From Anas platyrhynchos (Eukaryota; Chordata; Aves; Anseriformes; Anatidae): 64,000 nucleotides of DNA. The position numbers and the translations under genes were made by a program. The DNA lies in the NCBI RefSeq assembly GCF_047663525.1, contig NC_092606.1:5144501-5208500 (forward strand). Reading direction: 5' to 3'. Below, piece after piece: positions 12,801-24,000 of the stretch; the first letter of the stretch is position 1, and every line of letters starts with the position of its first letter. The notes beneath the pieces were generated by a model. The model saw only the letters and a list, made by a program, of their open reading frames with translations. It was not told the DNA's origin and ran no database searches.

Positions 12801-15800
12801 CTGAAATGGAATGTGGAAAAACTTACTGAATGCGTTAATTTGTTTGCTACAGTGAAGAGGGTGAAAGAAATGAGACATTCAGAATTAATCATGTCCTGCC
12901 ACGTTAAGCTAAATACCGGGCAGAAGTGCAGGCTCCAGAGCAGCTACAACCTAATTACCACGTGCAGCTCGGTGCTGCCTGCTTTGTTGCATTGTGTGCA
13001 GATTTTTCGCTGGAGTAAAAAACTGGACAATTCATGCAATAACTCTGATTTTATTGGTTTAGTGGCTCTTTGAAAGGAAAGGCCACTAAGATGGGGCTGG
13101 TTGTGATGTTGTCACCAAAACAAGATCTGGGCGTTTTAAGGATTATTTCTGTTTTATGGGATTCATTACTCCTTTTTGAGGGAACAGAGGCTGGGGAATG
13201 GTCTGGTATGACAGGCTTGAGCTGGTTTTACAGTCGCACAACTGGCATGAAAGGTGTCAGTGTTTTATGGTGGGTGGGTAGGTGACTTCAGTGAGTGTCT
13301 GCTATTTCTTTCAGGTCAATAAGAAGTAATTTTTCATCTGAGTCACCCTTCGTGTTGTGTCCAGCAAAGGGAAGGTGAGGCCATTTTATCATTTGGACAA
13401 AATTAATGAAGGAATCCACCTCTCTCATCCCTCTAATGAAAAGAGAGGCATAGTTTGAACATCCTTCACTCCAGGCTAGGGGGCCCGTTCTCCTGAGCTT
13501 TGCTCCCTCCTGATTTAAATCGCTCTGTTCCATTCTCATTTGAAATGTAAAGTATTAATAGTGGAGCTGCTTCATGCAAAATATATTATTCCATTTCTTC
13601 TCACTCTTACATCACTGTTCATTTCCTACGATCTGATTACGGCACATGGATGGCAATTCTGCCTGTTATGACTTTGGCAGCTCGTACCTCTCATTTTTCC
13701 TCTCTGAGTGGTACAATATGTTGCTGTGCTTTTACTATAGTAACACAAGGAAGCACAAATACTGGAAAGCCTAACAGAAACCTGCTGCCTGTGAGAGATC
13801 TGTCCCAGTGCCAACCTGCAGGTGGATGGAGGACTTTCCTCTGGTGCAGTGCTTGTTGTGTCTTGCTCCCAGGGGATGTTTCAGCTGTATCATTGCAGGC
13901 TTTTTGGATGTGCTTAACCCCCATGGGCAGTACGAGTGTCAAAACGGCAGTGACAGGGGGAGGGTGCTCATTTCAGAACGAGTAAAGGAATTAAAAATAT
14001 TCAAATGAATTAACAAGGTAACTGGAGCTAAAATGCTCACAAAAATGACATTTATACTGCCTGTGAGATGTATGGTGCTGTGGCGCATTCATAACCTCTG
14101 TGCTGCGGTCCCAGCGGGGAGCTGGTTTATAATTGCAGCGGAGCTTTTGTGGCAAGTTAATCCTTCATCTGGGACCCATTTCCTCTAAAACAGTAATAGT
14201 CAAATCAATCAATTTGTAAATTAGGATGGTAGTGTAACATCACCTTTCTTTTTATTCTGGTTTGATTTTTGTTATTACCTTTTATGACTTCTATGAAGTA
14301 CTAGGCTAACCAGAAAAAGAAAAAAAAAAAACCAAAATTATGGTGGTGCTGATAAGAATTTAAAAGATAGATACCTTTGCCAAATATTATGGGGGAAAAA
14401 AAAAAAAAAGATAAATTCTGGCTAATGGAAAGCCAGACAAAGGGATAAAGACAGAAGTGAGGTTATTCTCCAGCCTCCCCACACCTATTTAAGCTTCTGT
14501 ATGCTTCCAGAGCTTTGCAAGGTTACCCAAGGAGAGCAGTGGATATAAAAAGCCCTTTATATGGAAACTATTTGAACTTCAGCACTATCTGGATGCCCTG
14601 TGCACATTGCTCTGCCCTTGTGCAAAGTGTTGTACAAACACATAGCTGAAGAGAACCTCTGTGCCCCGGAGTTGTTAATCTGATTTAAATGCAAGGTCCA
14701 GTTAGTGGAGAGAGGCTGTCCAAGGCTGAGGGAGCAGGAAGAAATACTTCTAGGATTTGAGAGGGCTTGCTGAGCTGCCTTGCCATGCCATCCTGCTGAT
14801 GGCTTGGACTCTCTGATGTTCAGAAGGGCCTTAAGTCCCCCAGGGTCTCTGTCCAGTGACTGATACAGTTACTCAGTCTTACTCTATTTCTCTGTTAGTG
14901 TTTATGTCTTATAACAATGAGACACCTCCCTTTAAATTTCAGTAGACAGGCAGGGGATTTACAAGCATGAGACACAGCTTAAAAAACATGGAATACCATT
15001 ACTGGTGTACGGAGTAATTTCATTCTTCCTTAGCAATGTTTTACAAAACTCTAAAAAAATATGATTCTGAAGAAGTTATCTATGATGGGTAATTTACTTT
15101 TATCAGTGGTCAAAAATTCCTACATTTGACCATTCTTGTTCTTCACAGTCATTCAGCATCTGTATGCAGATATTACTTAAATTTTCTCATAAAGAAAATC
15201 ATGTCAAAAACAACCTTACAGATATATATATTTCTTCATTGGGAACTAAATCCTTGGGGTGAATGGTATGATTAGTATTTCAATGACTCAGGCTGGCAGC
15301 ACCATATGAATTAACAATCCCAATGAAATATCCCACAGTAATCTTTTTGTTTTGTTCTGTTTTCTTTCTATGGTTTTACATCACTGCTCTGCTAGTCATG
15401 TTTTTTATGCTTCTTGAACAAGTTGGATGGGATGGAACAATTGATCCCACAATATCAGTCATCAGTCAGTGGGATCTGAGGAGTCCTAACTCAAGTGTGA
15501 GCTTTTATATTCAAAAGTTATATATATATGAATTTGGTGTATATATATGTGAGTTCTGGTAGTTATTTCCACCTTTCTTTCTGAAAAATAGTCATTACCT
15601 TAATTTCACCTTAACTATTTTTTTTTTAAATAGGGTGTTTCAAGCACGTTTTTATCTTCCCAAACATCTTTCTTAAAGAAACTTTTGTACATTGCAGAGT
15701 TACAAAGTTTTGTACGCTACTTGAGCACGAAAGAGGAAAATATCAATGCATGGAACATCATCTATGTTTATATATAAAGAAACAGATTTTAAGACATGTA

Positions 15801-18800
15801 AGAGTGATGAAAATGACTTTTTGTAGTATATACACTCCCTGTATGTCAAATTTTTCAAGCTCAGTAGACCATACTCACAAGCATCTGTAAATATGTACTA
15901 ACATCACATTTAAGGTTAAGAGATGCATGTATGATTTTACAAAGATTCTACATGTGTGCTGCTATGAAAATCTGAACTGACACATATTCAAATGACTTCC
16001 AAACACATTTAGAAAAGCATTGTGTCAGTTACTCCTGTGTGTCTGTAGTATTAATGATATAGTTACATTACGGAAGAACAACCTTCATATCGTGCATTCT
16101 CATGCATCATCAGCATTGCACTCAATTATGCTTCAGCTGAATAATCTTTCACTGGGGATGATGTAACAGTCAAAAGATTGCAAAAGACATTTGTGTGCCA
16201 TCAAGCAAAAAGAGAGTGAGCATCATTGCCTTAGAAGTGTTTTTCTATGTTGGGTCTAAATTATAAGTATACAGTTACATATTTAATATTTTATTCTGAA
16301 ATTAGAACACAGTAAATGCCCTGGGATCCTGAAATGCCAGTAGTTATGTGGCATTAAGTGGTTATACCAATGAATTAGCTGCTTTCAAAGCCAATTTTCT
16401 TCAGCAAAATCGTGAAAATATAAATAAGCAGTACTAAGTTCCATTTTCACGAATTATTTTTTTTCTGACTGACCATTTTCAAATGCATTTAGGTATGGTT
16501 CTCTTGAGATCTCATTGTCGTAAACAAAATGTCTGTATATGAACACAAACTAACCTACAAATACAAATTTAGTAGGTATTGTCTCATCTATCTTTTTGAA
16601 TTATTACCATAAGTATTATACTATTAAAGTGCAAGGAAAAAAAAAAAGCTGTATTTCTACATATTGTACTCACCTGATGGAAAGGATGTGAGGGGCAATA
16701 CATCTGCTGCACTTGAGGCTGATAGCAATACAAACCCGGCTGCCCTTCCAGTGGGGATGTCCTAAACTTGATGTCTGAATCCTGCTAGAAAATATTCAGG
16801 GAAGGCCTTATTAGAAAAAAAAAAAAAAATCACCACAATTTAAAATAAAATAATCCCATCAATTTATACGTTACGCTTCTTACTTCTTTGGATTTGATTT
16901 GTTCGCAGCAAGTGTTGCACAGATTCTGCTTTATACTCTAGTGCAGTACAAGAAGAAACATTATTGCATTTATATAATTACTGATTTTAGAAAGGAAATC
17001 CCAGTCCAAATTCCATACAGAAAAACAATTCAGAAAATGTCAGTTGCAGATTTATTTTTTCCCCCACATACACAAAATGCGTGCTCCACTTTTAATTCCT
17101 GAGTGTGCACGTGTCTCTCCCCTTCTTTTCCATCCTCCTTGATTTTATCTTGCAGGCTGTCAGTAACTCAAGCTAACACAGGAGTTTTGTGATTAGGAAG
17201 AGGGTAAGCGGTGTAGTGTTTATTACGTAGTGCCCTTCTCCATGGGTCAAGGGACTGGCTTCAGTTTGCCTCCCAAACTTCACGAATGTGGCTAGGAATT
17301 CTCTTCTGAGAGCTGGGGACATGGGCGTTTTATTTCAAGGAACAAATAGCACCAAACCTTCTGTTTCAAAGCAGGGCTCTAATGATTATCTTTTATCAGT
17401 TTAGTGTAGGGGTGCATACTGGGTTTGATCTGATATCCTGGCATCAAGCAAATGCCACATCCAGTAGTAACAATTGTCCATGCTATTTTGGTGACCATAA
17501 GACGATTATTTTATCCAGAAATATCAACTTGCCAGCAGTTTATAAGCTATTTAAGAGCTTTGAAGTTGCACGATAACTGAACTAGTGGAGACGTTAAGAG
17601 TAGCTAGCCTTTTCCTGAGGAGTTAGAGGTGCTTCGTGTAGGGCCACCTGTGGTGCTAGCTTTACATTCTCTGCATCTTGCAGCTCAGGAATTTGGGAAG
17701 AAAATGGTGTGTGTATATATATATATTTCATAAACTGATTACAGGTTTTGCATTAGACTCATCTGATCTAGAGGATACATTATTCATCCAGGAAATAAGA
17801 GATTTAGATCAACTTCCTCCTCAGCTTGAATAGTTTCATTCTGCAGGTATGTAATCTGAAAACATCCCCTGTCCCCTGGTAAACTGTCTTAATCCATTTA
17901 ATATTTTTTTTTAACCCCTCTTTCTTTCAGTAATGCTTGAATTCTTTGTCTCACAACCATTTTAGAGCCATTGGTAAGGGCACTGTCTTGACAGATGTAG
18001 TCATCGTTTTTTATCTGCACTATATTATAAAGATATGCTTTACACTTTGCATTCCAGCAAAGATAGCTTGTGGAGAAACTGGAGTGTGATTTCCCTTGCT
18101 CTTCAGGGATCTCTGTGCTTCCCTGGACTGCCTCTATCCAGTATCTGAATTACCCCTTGTACCTCTACATACCACAAACAGACCTTGTACTTAATTTTAA
18201 GTAGGATTAATGTCTTAGAACTTCTATTTACGCCAAGAAAAGTGCAGGTCAGCTAAGTTGCTGTAACAAATCTATGTGCATTCTTAGATGCACATTTCCT
18301 TGTGCTTGAAACATATAGTTTTGTGAGCTTTTGTTCCTTGTGAATGCTAATTGATTGACAGTGGTATAAGCCTGTTGTCAGGGAGGATTTGAATTTTTAA
18401 CATTCATGTCTACTGGAAAATCCTTTCCCTCGTGCATTTTTCTGAAGACTTTTTCAGTAGGGAAAGCAAGTAAAGCAGAGAGATTAGACAATTAAATGTA
18501 GATGTCTATCCTGAACTCCAGCTTGTGACTTCAAAAGAGACCAAATGTCTGTGTAGTTACATTGAGATAAGAAAACAATTCCAAAAGCATAATTTTGGCA
18601 TTGAAAACGAGAAAAAATGTAGAAAAGATACTGACCATGACTTGTGAACTGTGATCTTGACCTGGAGTGCTGTACTGGAGGCTGTTGCACCATGGTTGTT
18701 CGGAGGAGATGTTAGGAATGTGAGTTGGAAATGACTCTGACTCGTCAGGGCCCGTAGATCCTGGTAGACCCTCAAAACAGTCAATGCTTCTAGCGTTTTT

Positions 18801-21082
18801 GAAAGGTGGACCTTCTGGTGGGAGGGCTTGATGTGCTTCCTGGAAGACATCTTCACTGATCTGCCTCTTGTAAGGGTGAAAGGGGTTTCTGCTGCTCTTG
18901 AGAAACCTGTCATAATTTCCTACAGTACTTTCCTCGTAACTGTACCGCCTGAATTTTTCAGCGCTGAAGGAGACTTTAAATTTGTTCTTGCCACAGTGGA
19001 TTCCTTGGCTTGTAGGGTATCTCCCATGAATCTGGTCCTGGACTGGAGAAGCAGGGCTGGGGCTGTGAGAAGACTCTGAACTTTTCCTTTCTGTCCTGCC
19101 GTCTGACTCATATGCTTGGCAGTTATAACTGGGATTATCCTGCAAAGAATTATTGGCATTTATTTAGGATTAGGATGAACAAGTATTTTTCCAGTACATT
19201 AAAAATTATATTATTGATGAAAAATACAGAGAAGCCCTGAAAGGTCTAAAAGGTTTTCTGATCACCTGATATCCAAAACTGTTCAAAGGCAAATTAATAA
19301 AAGAATTGAGAATTCTAATTTGTGCACCTATCTGGGAAAAACAGGATGTCTTAGGCAACTTTTGACTAGTTGATCTGACAGTTTCAGAGAAAAGATGATG
19401 TATGATCAAGTGATGAAAGATTAAATGACAGGAATATGATAAGTGCAAATCTTGTCCTATACAAGTTTAGTCAAATAGGCTTGATCTCATTCTCTGATGG
19501 TGTTACAAGCTGCCAGATACGCTGCTGGTTACATCACTTCCTTTCATTAACATAGCCACACTCATTCTCTGAGACATGCAGGCTCTAGGCAGACATTTTA
19601 ACCTTCTTCCTGTCTCATCTCCTCCCTTCCCTTTTGCACTTTAGCAAAAAGAAAATAATAGCTACTGAAGGGCTCTTTAATCTAGAGGAGAAAGGCTTAA
19701 CGAGGACTAGTGTCTGGATCCTGAAGCTGAGCACATTCAGCTTGGAAATTATGCATATTTTTCCTGACATCAAGGATGAGTAACAACTCGGATGCCTTTT
19801 GAGAACGCATGCTTAAGTCAAGAGCAGGTTGTTTTGTTCAGAGGGAAAATGAAGGGGAAAATGTAATAATATCCTGTGATACACCTGAAGTTGGGTTATC
19901 AGATAGTCCCTTTTTCCCTTTCCCTCTCTAAATCCAACTTGCTCTTAGAATGTTTTGGGAGAAGAGGTAAAGGAATATATGCCTTCATGGAAGAACCCGA
20001 TTTGAAGAAGTCCCCAAGGGAAGTTAGCATAAAACCCAATGTTGTCAGTAGAGTGGAACATGGCAGAGCTTTTTCATTCATCTGCACGTGGGTCTGTGGG
20101 TCAGAGATATTAATTTAGGAACTTTGTTCTATCAGGGATTCCTGCAGAAAGCAAATCTGACCTCTGGCTTCTTATATCAACATGAACTTCTCTATAATTC
20201 CAGTACGTGTGTTGATATTTTATGTTAAATGAGAATTTAAAAAAAGCATGCCTATGTTTAGTAGTTATATACAGCTATATGAAAAGCAGTGCTGTCAATT
20301 CTCCACCTGAAACTTTCATAATAGAAATGTAACATTGGTTATTTTGCTGTTTGATGAAAAATAAGAAACTGGGTGGTTTACATAGATTTGTCAGAGTAAG
20401 GCAGCAAACGCACAACATTCTTAGTTGTACTTCTGTTATAAAATGTTAACATGGTGAATATAAAGGCAACAGGAGAGAGATCACTGGATTCCAAAGGAGT
20501 CAGAAGGAATTCTGTACTGCAATGTATTTTCCACTGGCAGGGAATGAACAAAATGTCTTGATGTATTTTTTTTAATTATTGTTATATTTTTTACATTTTA
20601 AGTAGAAATAGGATGAAAGTTACTTTAAGTGTAGCATTTTTACTGGATCAATATCTAGCTAGATTGCTTGTTTTGTTTTTAAAGTAATAATATATTTTTT
20701 TAAATGTAATAAGAATTGAGTAAAACATTTTTTTTTGTTATATCTGTTTACTTTTAGGTCCTAGGGATCAAATGGGAAATAGTCCATGGAGCCTAAAATC
20801 AACTTAGAACACTAAATAAGATTTCTGTTCTTCAAAAATAAAACTTTCAGTGCTTACTTTGCTGCCAGTTAAGTATGATGGAATTTAGCATAGCAGCTAT
20901 TCAATATTCTGAGCTTGTGTCTCTGAGGAAAGAGAACTGAACTGGGCCATCTTACTCACAGTTTGCTGAACTGGGGATATTGAATCCCCCTGTGTCTTCA
21001 TGAAGTCTTCTTGTTGGTCCCTTTCCAGAGTGTCCGAAGCAGAAAATTTAATATTAGATTGATCTTGAAGTAGTGAAACCAT
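553..21082 (-). CDS. FOXN1: FOXN1 forkhead transcription factor, complete CDS in 8 exons
   Basis: Join (minus strand, 5' to 3'): 21082-20960, 19139-18636, 16784-16674, 10807-10680, 9870-9774, 3939-3732, 3201-2674, 821-553. The total is 1968 nt, 655 residues plus stop; all junctions are GT-AG and phase-consistent. FOXN1 is the nuclear regulator of thymic epithelial differentiation and of skin appendage keratinocytes; loss causes the nude/athymic phenotype in mammals. Seen here: an N-terminal regulatory region (1-282), a forkhead DNA-binding domain (about 283-380) with recognition-helix motif [10 protein letters not shown] at 327-336, a Ser/Pro-rich linker (about 391-540), and an acidic activation segment (about 548-580) containing [11 protein letters not shown] and NLWEELKDD. 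The tail ends SKPIALM, close to the human SKPVALA end. Human FOXN1 is about 648 residues. FOXN4 is excluded by the N- and C-termini and by SLC13A2 as upstream neighbour. No frameshift or internal stop was seen. Confidence 0.97.
822..2673 (-). other. FOXN1 intron 7
   Basis: 1.85 kb bounded by GTGGGC and CACAG. It holds a 21-base T run (1508-1528) and an A/G simple tract (about 1597-1629). I see no exon or recognisable transposon. Confidence 0.85.
2674..3201 (-). CDS. FOXN1: FOXN1 coding exon 7 (residues 391-567, linker and activation region)
   Basis: 528 nt. The acceptor is CTTGTTTTGCAG before AA GAG CTT; joined to exon 6 it restores [16 protein letters not shown] (human KPEELDSLIGDKREKL). 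The donor is CTCCAAG followed by GTGGGC. A second GTACTC donor nine bases on would keep frame (+3 residues), but family alignment (DFDLQ then GNLWE) favours the first. The exon is GC-richer than the flanking introns, Ser/Pro/His-rich, and ends with [13 protein letters not shown]. Confidence 0.96.
3202..3731 (-). other. FOXN1 intron 6
   Basis: 530 nt bounded by GTCAGT and TTGCAG. AT-rich; nothing else recognised. Confidence 0.88.
3732..3939 (-). CDS. FOXN1: FOXN1 coding exon 6 (residues 322-390, DNA-recognition helix)
   Basis: 208 nt, phase 0 to phase 1. The acceptor is TTTTTCCAG before ACA GCT; the donor is GCCAG followed by GTCAGT. It encodes [43 protein letters not shown] and the basic segment [18 protein letters not shown]. 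It contains recognition helix 3 and the wing region. Differences from human are conservative (for example KTGNSS for KSGSSS). Confidence 0.98.
3940..9773 (-). other. FOXN1 intron 5
   Basis: 5.8 kb intron splitting the forkhead domain. AT-rich with scattered T runs (for example near 7041-7058). I found no extra exon and no repeat family I can name. Confidence 0.85.
9774..9870 (-). CDS. FOXN1: FOXN1 coding exon 5 (residues 290-321, forkhead helices 1-2)
   Basis: 97 nt, phase 2 to phase 0. The acceptor is CTCCCTAAAG before C ATC CTG; the donor is TTTAAG followed by GTGAGT. It encodes [13 protein letters not shown] and [16 protein letters not shown], which I recall as identical to human FOXN1. 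This short exon is easily missed because its open frame lacks an internal start in this strand's ORF scan. Confidence 0.97.
9871..10679 (-). other. FOXN1 intron 4
   Basis: 809 nt bounded by GTAATA and CTAAAG; nothing recognised inside. Confidence 0.88.
10680..10807 (-). CDS. FOXN1: FOXN1 coding exon 4 (residues 247-289, forkhead start)
   Basis: 128 nt, phase 0 to phase 2. The acceptor is TATCATCAG before TAT CCC; the donor is TACAG followed by GTAATA. It encodes YPSGGSYPV (human YSPGGGSYPI), then [12 protein letters not shown] and [10 protein letters not shown]. The last of these opens the forkhead domain; Ser289 is split across the junction. Confidence 0.96.
10808..16673 (-). other. FOXN1 intron 3
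   Basis: 5.9 kb, AT-rich, with short A runs near 14321 and 14398. No exon or named repeat recognised. Confidence 0.85.
16674..16784 (-). CDS. FOXN1: FOXN1 coding exon 3 (residues 210-246), NAGNAG acceptor
   Basis: 111 nt, phase 0 at both ends. It encodes a Gln/Tyr/Pro-rich stretch with [14 protein letters not shown] and [10 protein letters not shown], matching human GAGMFCYQPPLQHMYCSSQPPFHQ. The donor is CATCAG followed by GTGAGT. The acceptor reads TAGCAG: splicing at the first AG adds CAG (Gln210), and at the second the exon starts at 16781 without it. I chose the longer form; either keeps frame. Confidence 0.94.
16785..18635 (-). other. FOXN1 intron 2
   Basis: 1.85 kb. A short (TA)n lies at about 17713-17727. 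Nothing else recognised. Confidence 0.85.
18636..19139 (-). CDS. FOXN1: FOXN1 coding exon 2 (residues 42-209)
   Basis: 504 nt, phase 0 at both ends. The acceptor is TTCTTTGCAG before GAT AAT CCC; the donor is ATG followed by GTCAGT. It encodes the variable N-terminal region. Human-like landmarks are [15 protein letters not shown] (human APFHPYKRPFHEDVF), YDRFLKSS and [10 protein letters not shown] (human EAWCNGLPY). It is richer in charged and Ser residues, and less Pro-rich, than the human exon. No DNA-binding motif is present; in the family this region modulates activation. Confidence 0.95.
19140..20959 (-). other. FOXN1 intron between coding exons 1 and 2
   Basis: 1.8 kb from donor GTGAGTAAG to acceptor TTTGCAG. 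AT-rich near 20560-20720; nothing else recognised. Confidence 0.85.
20960..21082 (-). CDS. FOXN1: FOXN1 coding exon 1 (start exon, residues 1-41)
   Basis: It begins at ATG 21082-21080 (G at -3 and at +4) with [10 protein letters not shown], aligning with human MVSLPPPQSD; this decides the start over the nearby in-frame GTG. It ends CAG CAA ACT, then the strong donor GTGAGTAAG, phase 0. The exon probably extends 5' to an acceptor-like CAG at 21109-21111, giving 26 nt of 5' UTR, but the pyrimidine tract there is poor. Confidence 0.9.
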
Positions 21083-24000
21083 TACCAAGTCCACTTCAGA
21101 TAGAAATCCTGTTATAATGAAATCAAATCACAATAAATATTGTCCTAAATGTAAAATGTAAAAGAAACCATCTTGTTACCCAACTAAACAGTAGTAGATA
21201 TCCAGCTAGACAATAACGTAACCTGCAGCATTCCTAATACATTTTATTTTTTTTCTCTAGCTCTCAGAGAAATGTTGTTTAGGTGTAATTACAATGAAGA
21301 TGCGATAGTCTTGTATGGATTATGATTAATTAAAAATATTATTTTAATAGTTTTATAAATATTTTTTAAATATTATTTTTTAAATATATTTTTTCGATCA
21401 GTTCATAAATTAATGAAAATTTATTGGTTTGGGGTTATGCAAATGTAGCAATATTGCTTTATTGAGATACTGTTACATTAATGAACTATCAACTCTCCAA
21501 CATTTTTTCGTAGTGTTTGTTCACTGTAAATTTACATTAAAACTGCAAAGGAAAAACTCGCATCGTTTTTTCATGTCATGCACATAATCATGCACTGAGT
21601 GTGTGCTCTTGTAAAGATGTCTTGTGTTTGTGGTTCAGATCTCAGGTGTATAAATCAGGAAAAAAGGCACTCCAGGAGTTAATTTACAAAGTCTTTGCCA
21701 CATGTTTAAATGGCTGTTAGGTAAATAACTAAGGGGTTTATTAGGTTTGGTTAACAAAGATACATCACTTAAAAATGTGGAAAATCTATTTTGCCTTTAT
21801 AGTTCAAAGAGAAATCTTTATTTACGATGAGTAAGACTACACAGCCCAAGGGGAGAAAGCACAATGGGTCTTGGAAATCAACTATGAGACCTTGAGTATA
21901 TCAGGAAAAAATGATGTTAGTGAAAGTTCATCAACGTCTTGGGCACAGGCTCATCTCCCAGTAGCTTAACTGGAGGCTGATGAGACGTGCTTATAACTGA
22001 TGCTCATCTTGAAAGGAGCAGGTGAGAAAACTGGCAACTTGGGTATATTTATGTGTGTATATTTGTAAATGTTCCACGCTTCTGCTCTCCTAGTGCAGCT
22101 TTCCCACTTATCTGCAGGTTATATAAAGCTGTATCTGACCTCTCTTTTATATTGCAATTCTTCAACCCAACTGCCTAATTTGTGGTCTTAAGCATTAGAA
22201 TTTCATTAAAAGCTTTTGTACAGTTACAGTTCATGCCTAATGGCTTTTGCACTGCAAGAAACATTTGACAAACGATCACAAAAAGAAAAAAAAAAAAGAG
22301 GAAAAAAAAAGGAGGCACTTGGTTTCAAGAAAATTTGATTAATGAAAATAAGAAAATGGGAAAGTAAAAAGCTTTGATTGCAGAGTATAATAATGTCTGA
22401 AGCTTTTCTGTTCCCATTACATTTACCACTAGGATCTGTGACAGAACCAGATAAAAGCATTAGCTAAAGGTTTAATTCAGGTCAGAAACAAAGTGAATAT
22501 CTCATGGTTATTTGGAGAGTTAATACAATATGGACCAGGAAAACCAAATGATTATTGTCATTCCCTTCCAAAATTTTTGCCAGGCTCAGTTTTATGAGTT
22601 TTATTTTGCTCTCTCAGGGAAGCTGGTAGGGAAGGAGGAGTCTTATTGTCATGTAAATATTACAATAAATCTCCTCTGTATAGAGAAAGTGTTTTACTGA
22701 ATAATAAATGAAAAGCAGCCTTGTACTAAAACAGTGTCAAGCTGATAACCCGCGTTTAATGGTGATTATTTAATGCTTTTGTTGAGAATCCATTTCAGAG
22801 AGATATTTAACATGGGAGGAAAAAAAAAGAAGTCTATAATTCCAGTACTGCTTTCAGTTTTCACAGTAAGATTATCACCAATCATAGACAGTCCATTAAT
22901 AACTGCCTTTCCAAGTTACCCTTACTGTAGGAATGATGGAATGAACTGTGGCTATGTCTAGCTGCCAGGGAAAAAACCTCTGTGTACTTCTTTCTCATTT
23001 CTTCTTAGTCCAAACTTCTCACTCTGAAAGTCATTTGTGACTTCATGTTCACTTATACAACAGGCTATGAGGACAGATAGGTTGAAACTGCCCAATTAAT
23101 GTACTGCAGAATTTTATTTTTCTATTTTTTAATTTTGGGGTTTGTTTTTAAATTATGCCTTAGAGAAGCTGACTTTGTATTGTAGAAATAATATATATAT
23201 AAAATCCAAAACACTTTGCATTGTGAATACGGGTTTTAGAAAAGGGAATTCAGACCACTTACTGGTAAATCTTTAAGAGAGAAGAAATTGAGGTCAGTGG
23301 GGGCTGTGGATAGCCAGGATTACAACAAATCATTAGTAATGAAGTCATGCAACTGTTACTGGGCAACTGAGAACTTAAGAAACTTGTGGGTTGCCTAGAT
23401 GTAGGGCTTGTAAAACAAAACAATGATGCTTTGATTTGGAAAAGGGAATTTGATTATCCCAGATGTAGCTGGAACCATTTCTCCCCAAACCCATGTCATT
23501 TTTACTTTTGTAAATGTTGCGTGACAATCCTGGGCTCCTATGATAAGATAACTATCTTCAGAAAAAGAAAATAGTGAGAAACTGTAACCTCAGCTGAGCG
23601 TTTGGATAAGCAAGGTAGCAGCAGCTGATCTATTAGCTCTGCATGGCTGGAGTCTGGTGGCACCGATCCATAGTTTAAACAATCCTTTTTTGTGTGTCTT
23701 TGGCCATTGGAGGGTATTTTGTCGGTGATACACTTCACCAGAGCTCGGCACTGGGCCGTCTAAGCAATCAGAGCTGCTCTAAACGCTGTATGTTACTGTA
23801 AATGCCCTCTCCACCCCTTGGGGCTGAGATCAATTTTCACGAGAGGAAGGTGAGTTTGGATGTTCCCCAATTCGTAATTCATACTGCGTGCACGCCTCAG
23901 GCAGCTTACTGATCCTCGCTTGACACTGGCTTTTGTGATCTACTCGTCCTCTCTGCCCCCTCCCCAAAGTAGTAAATCATCATTTTTCCTCTCCAAATCA

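Noticed and set aside
15439..15478. Short inverted repeat GATCCCAC / GTGGGATC
   Set aside because: Arms of only 8-9 bp with a 22-base spacer are expected by chance in 64 kb.
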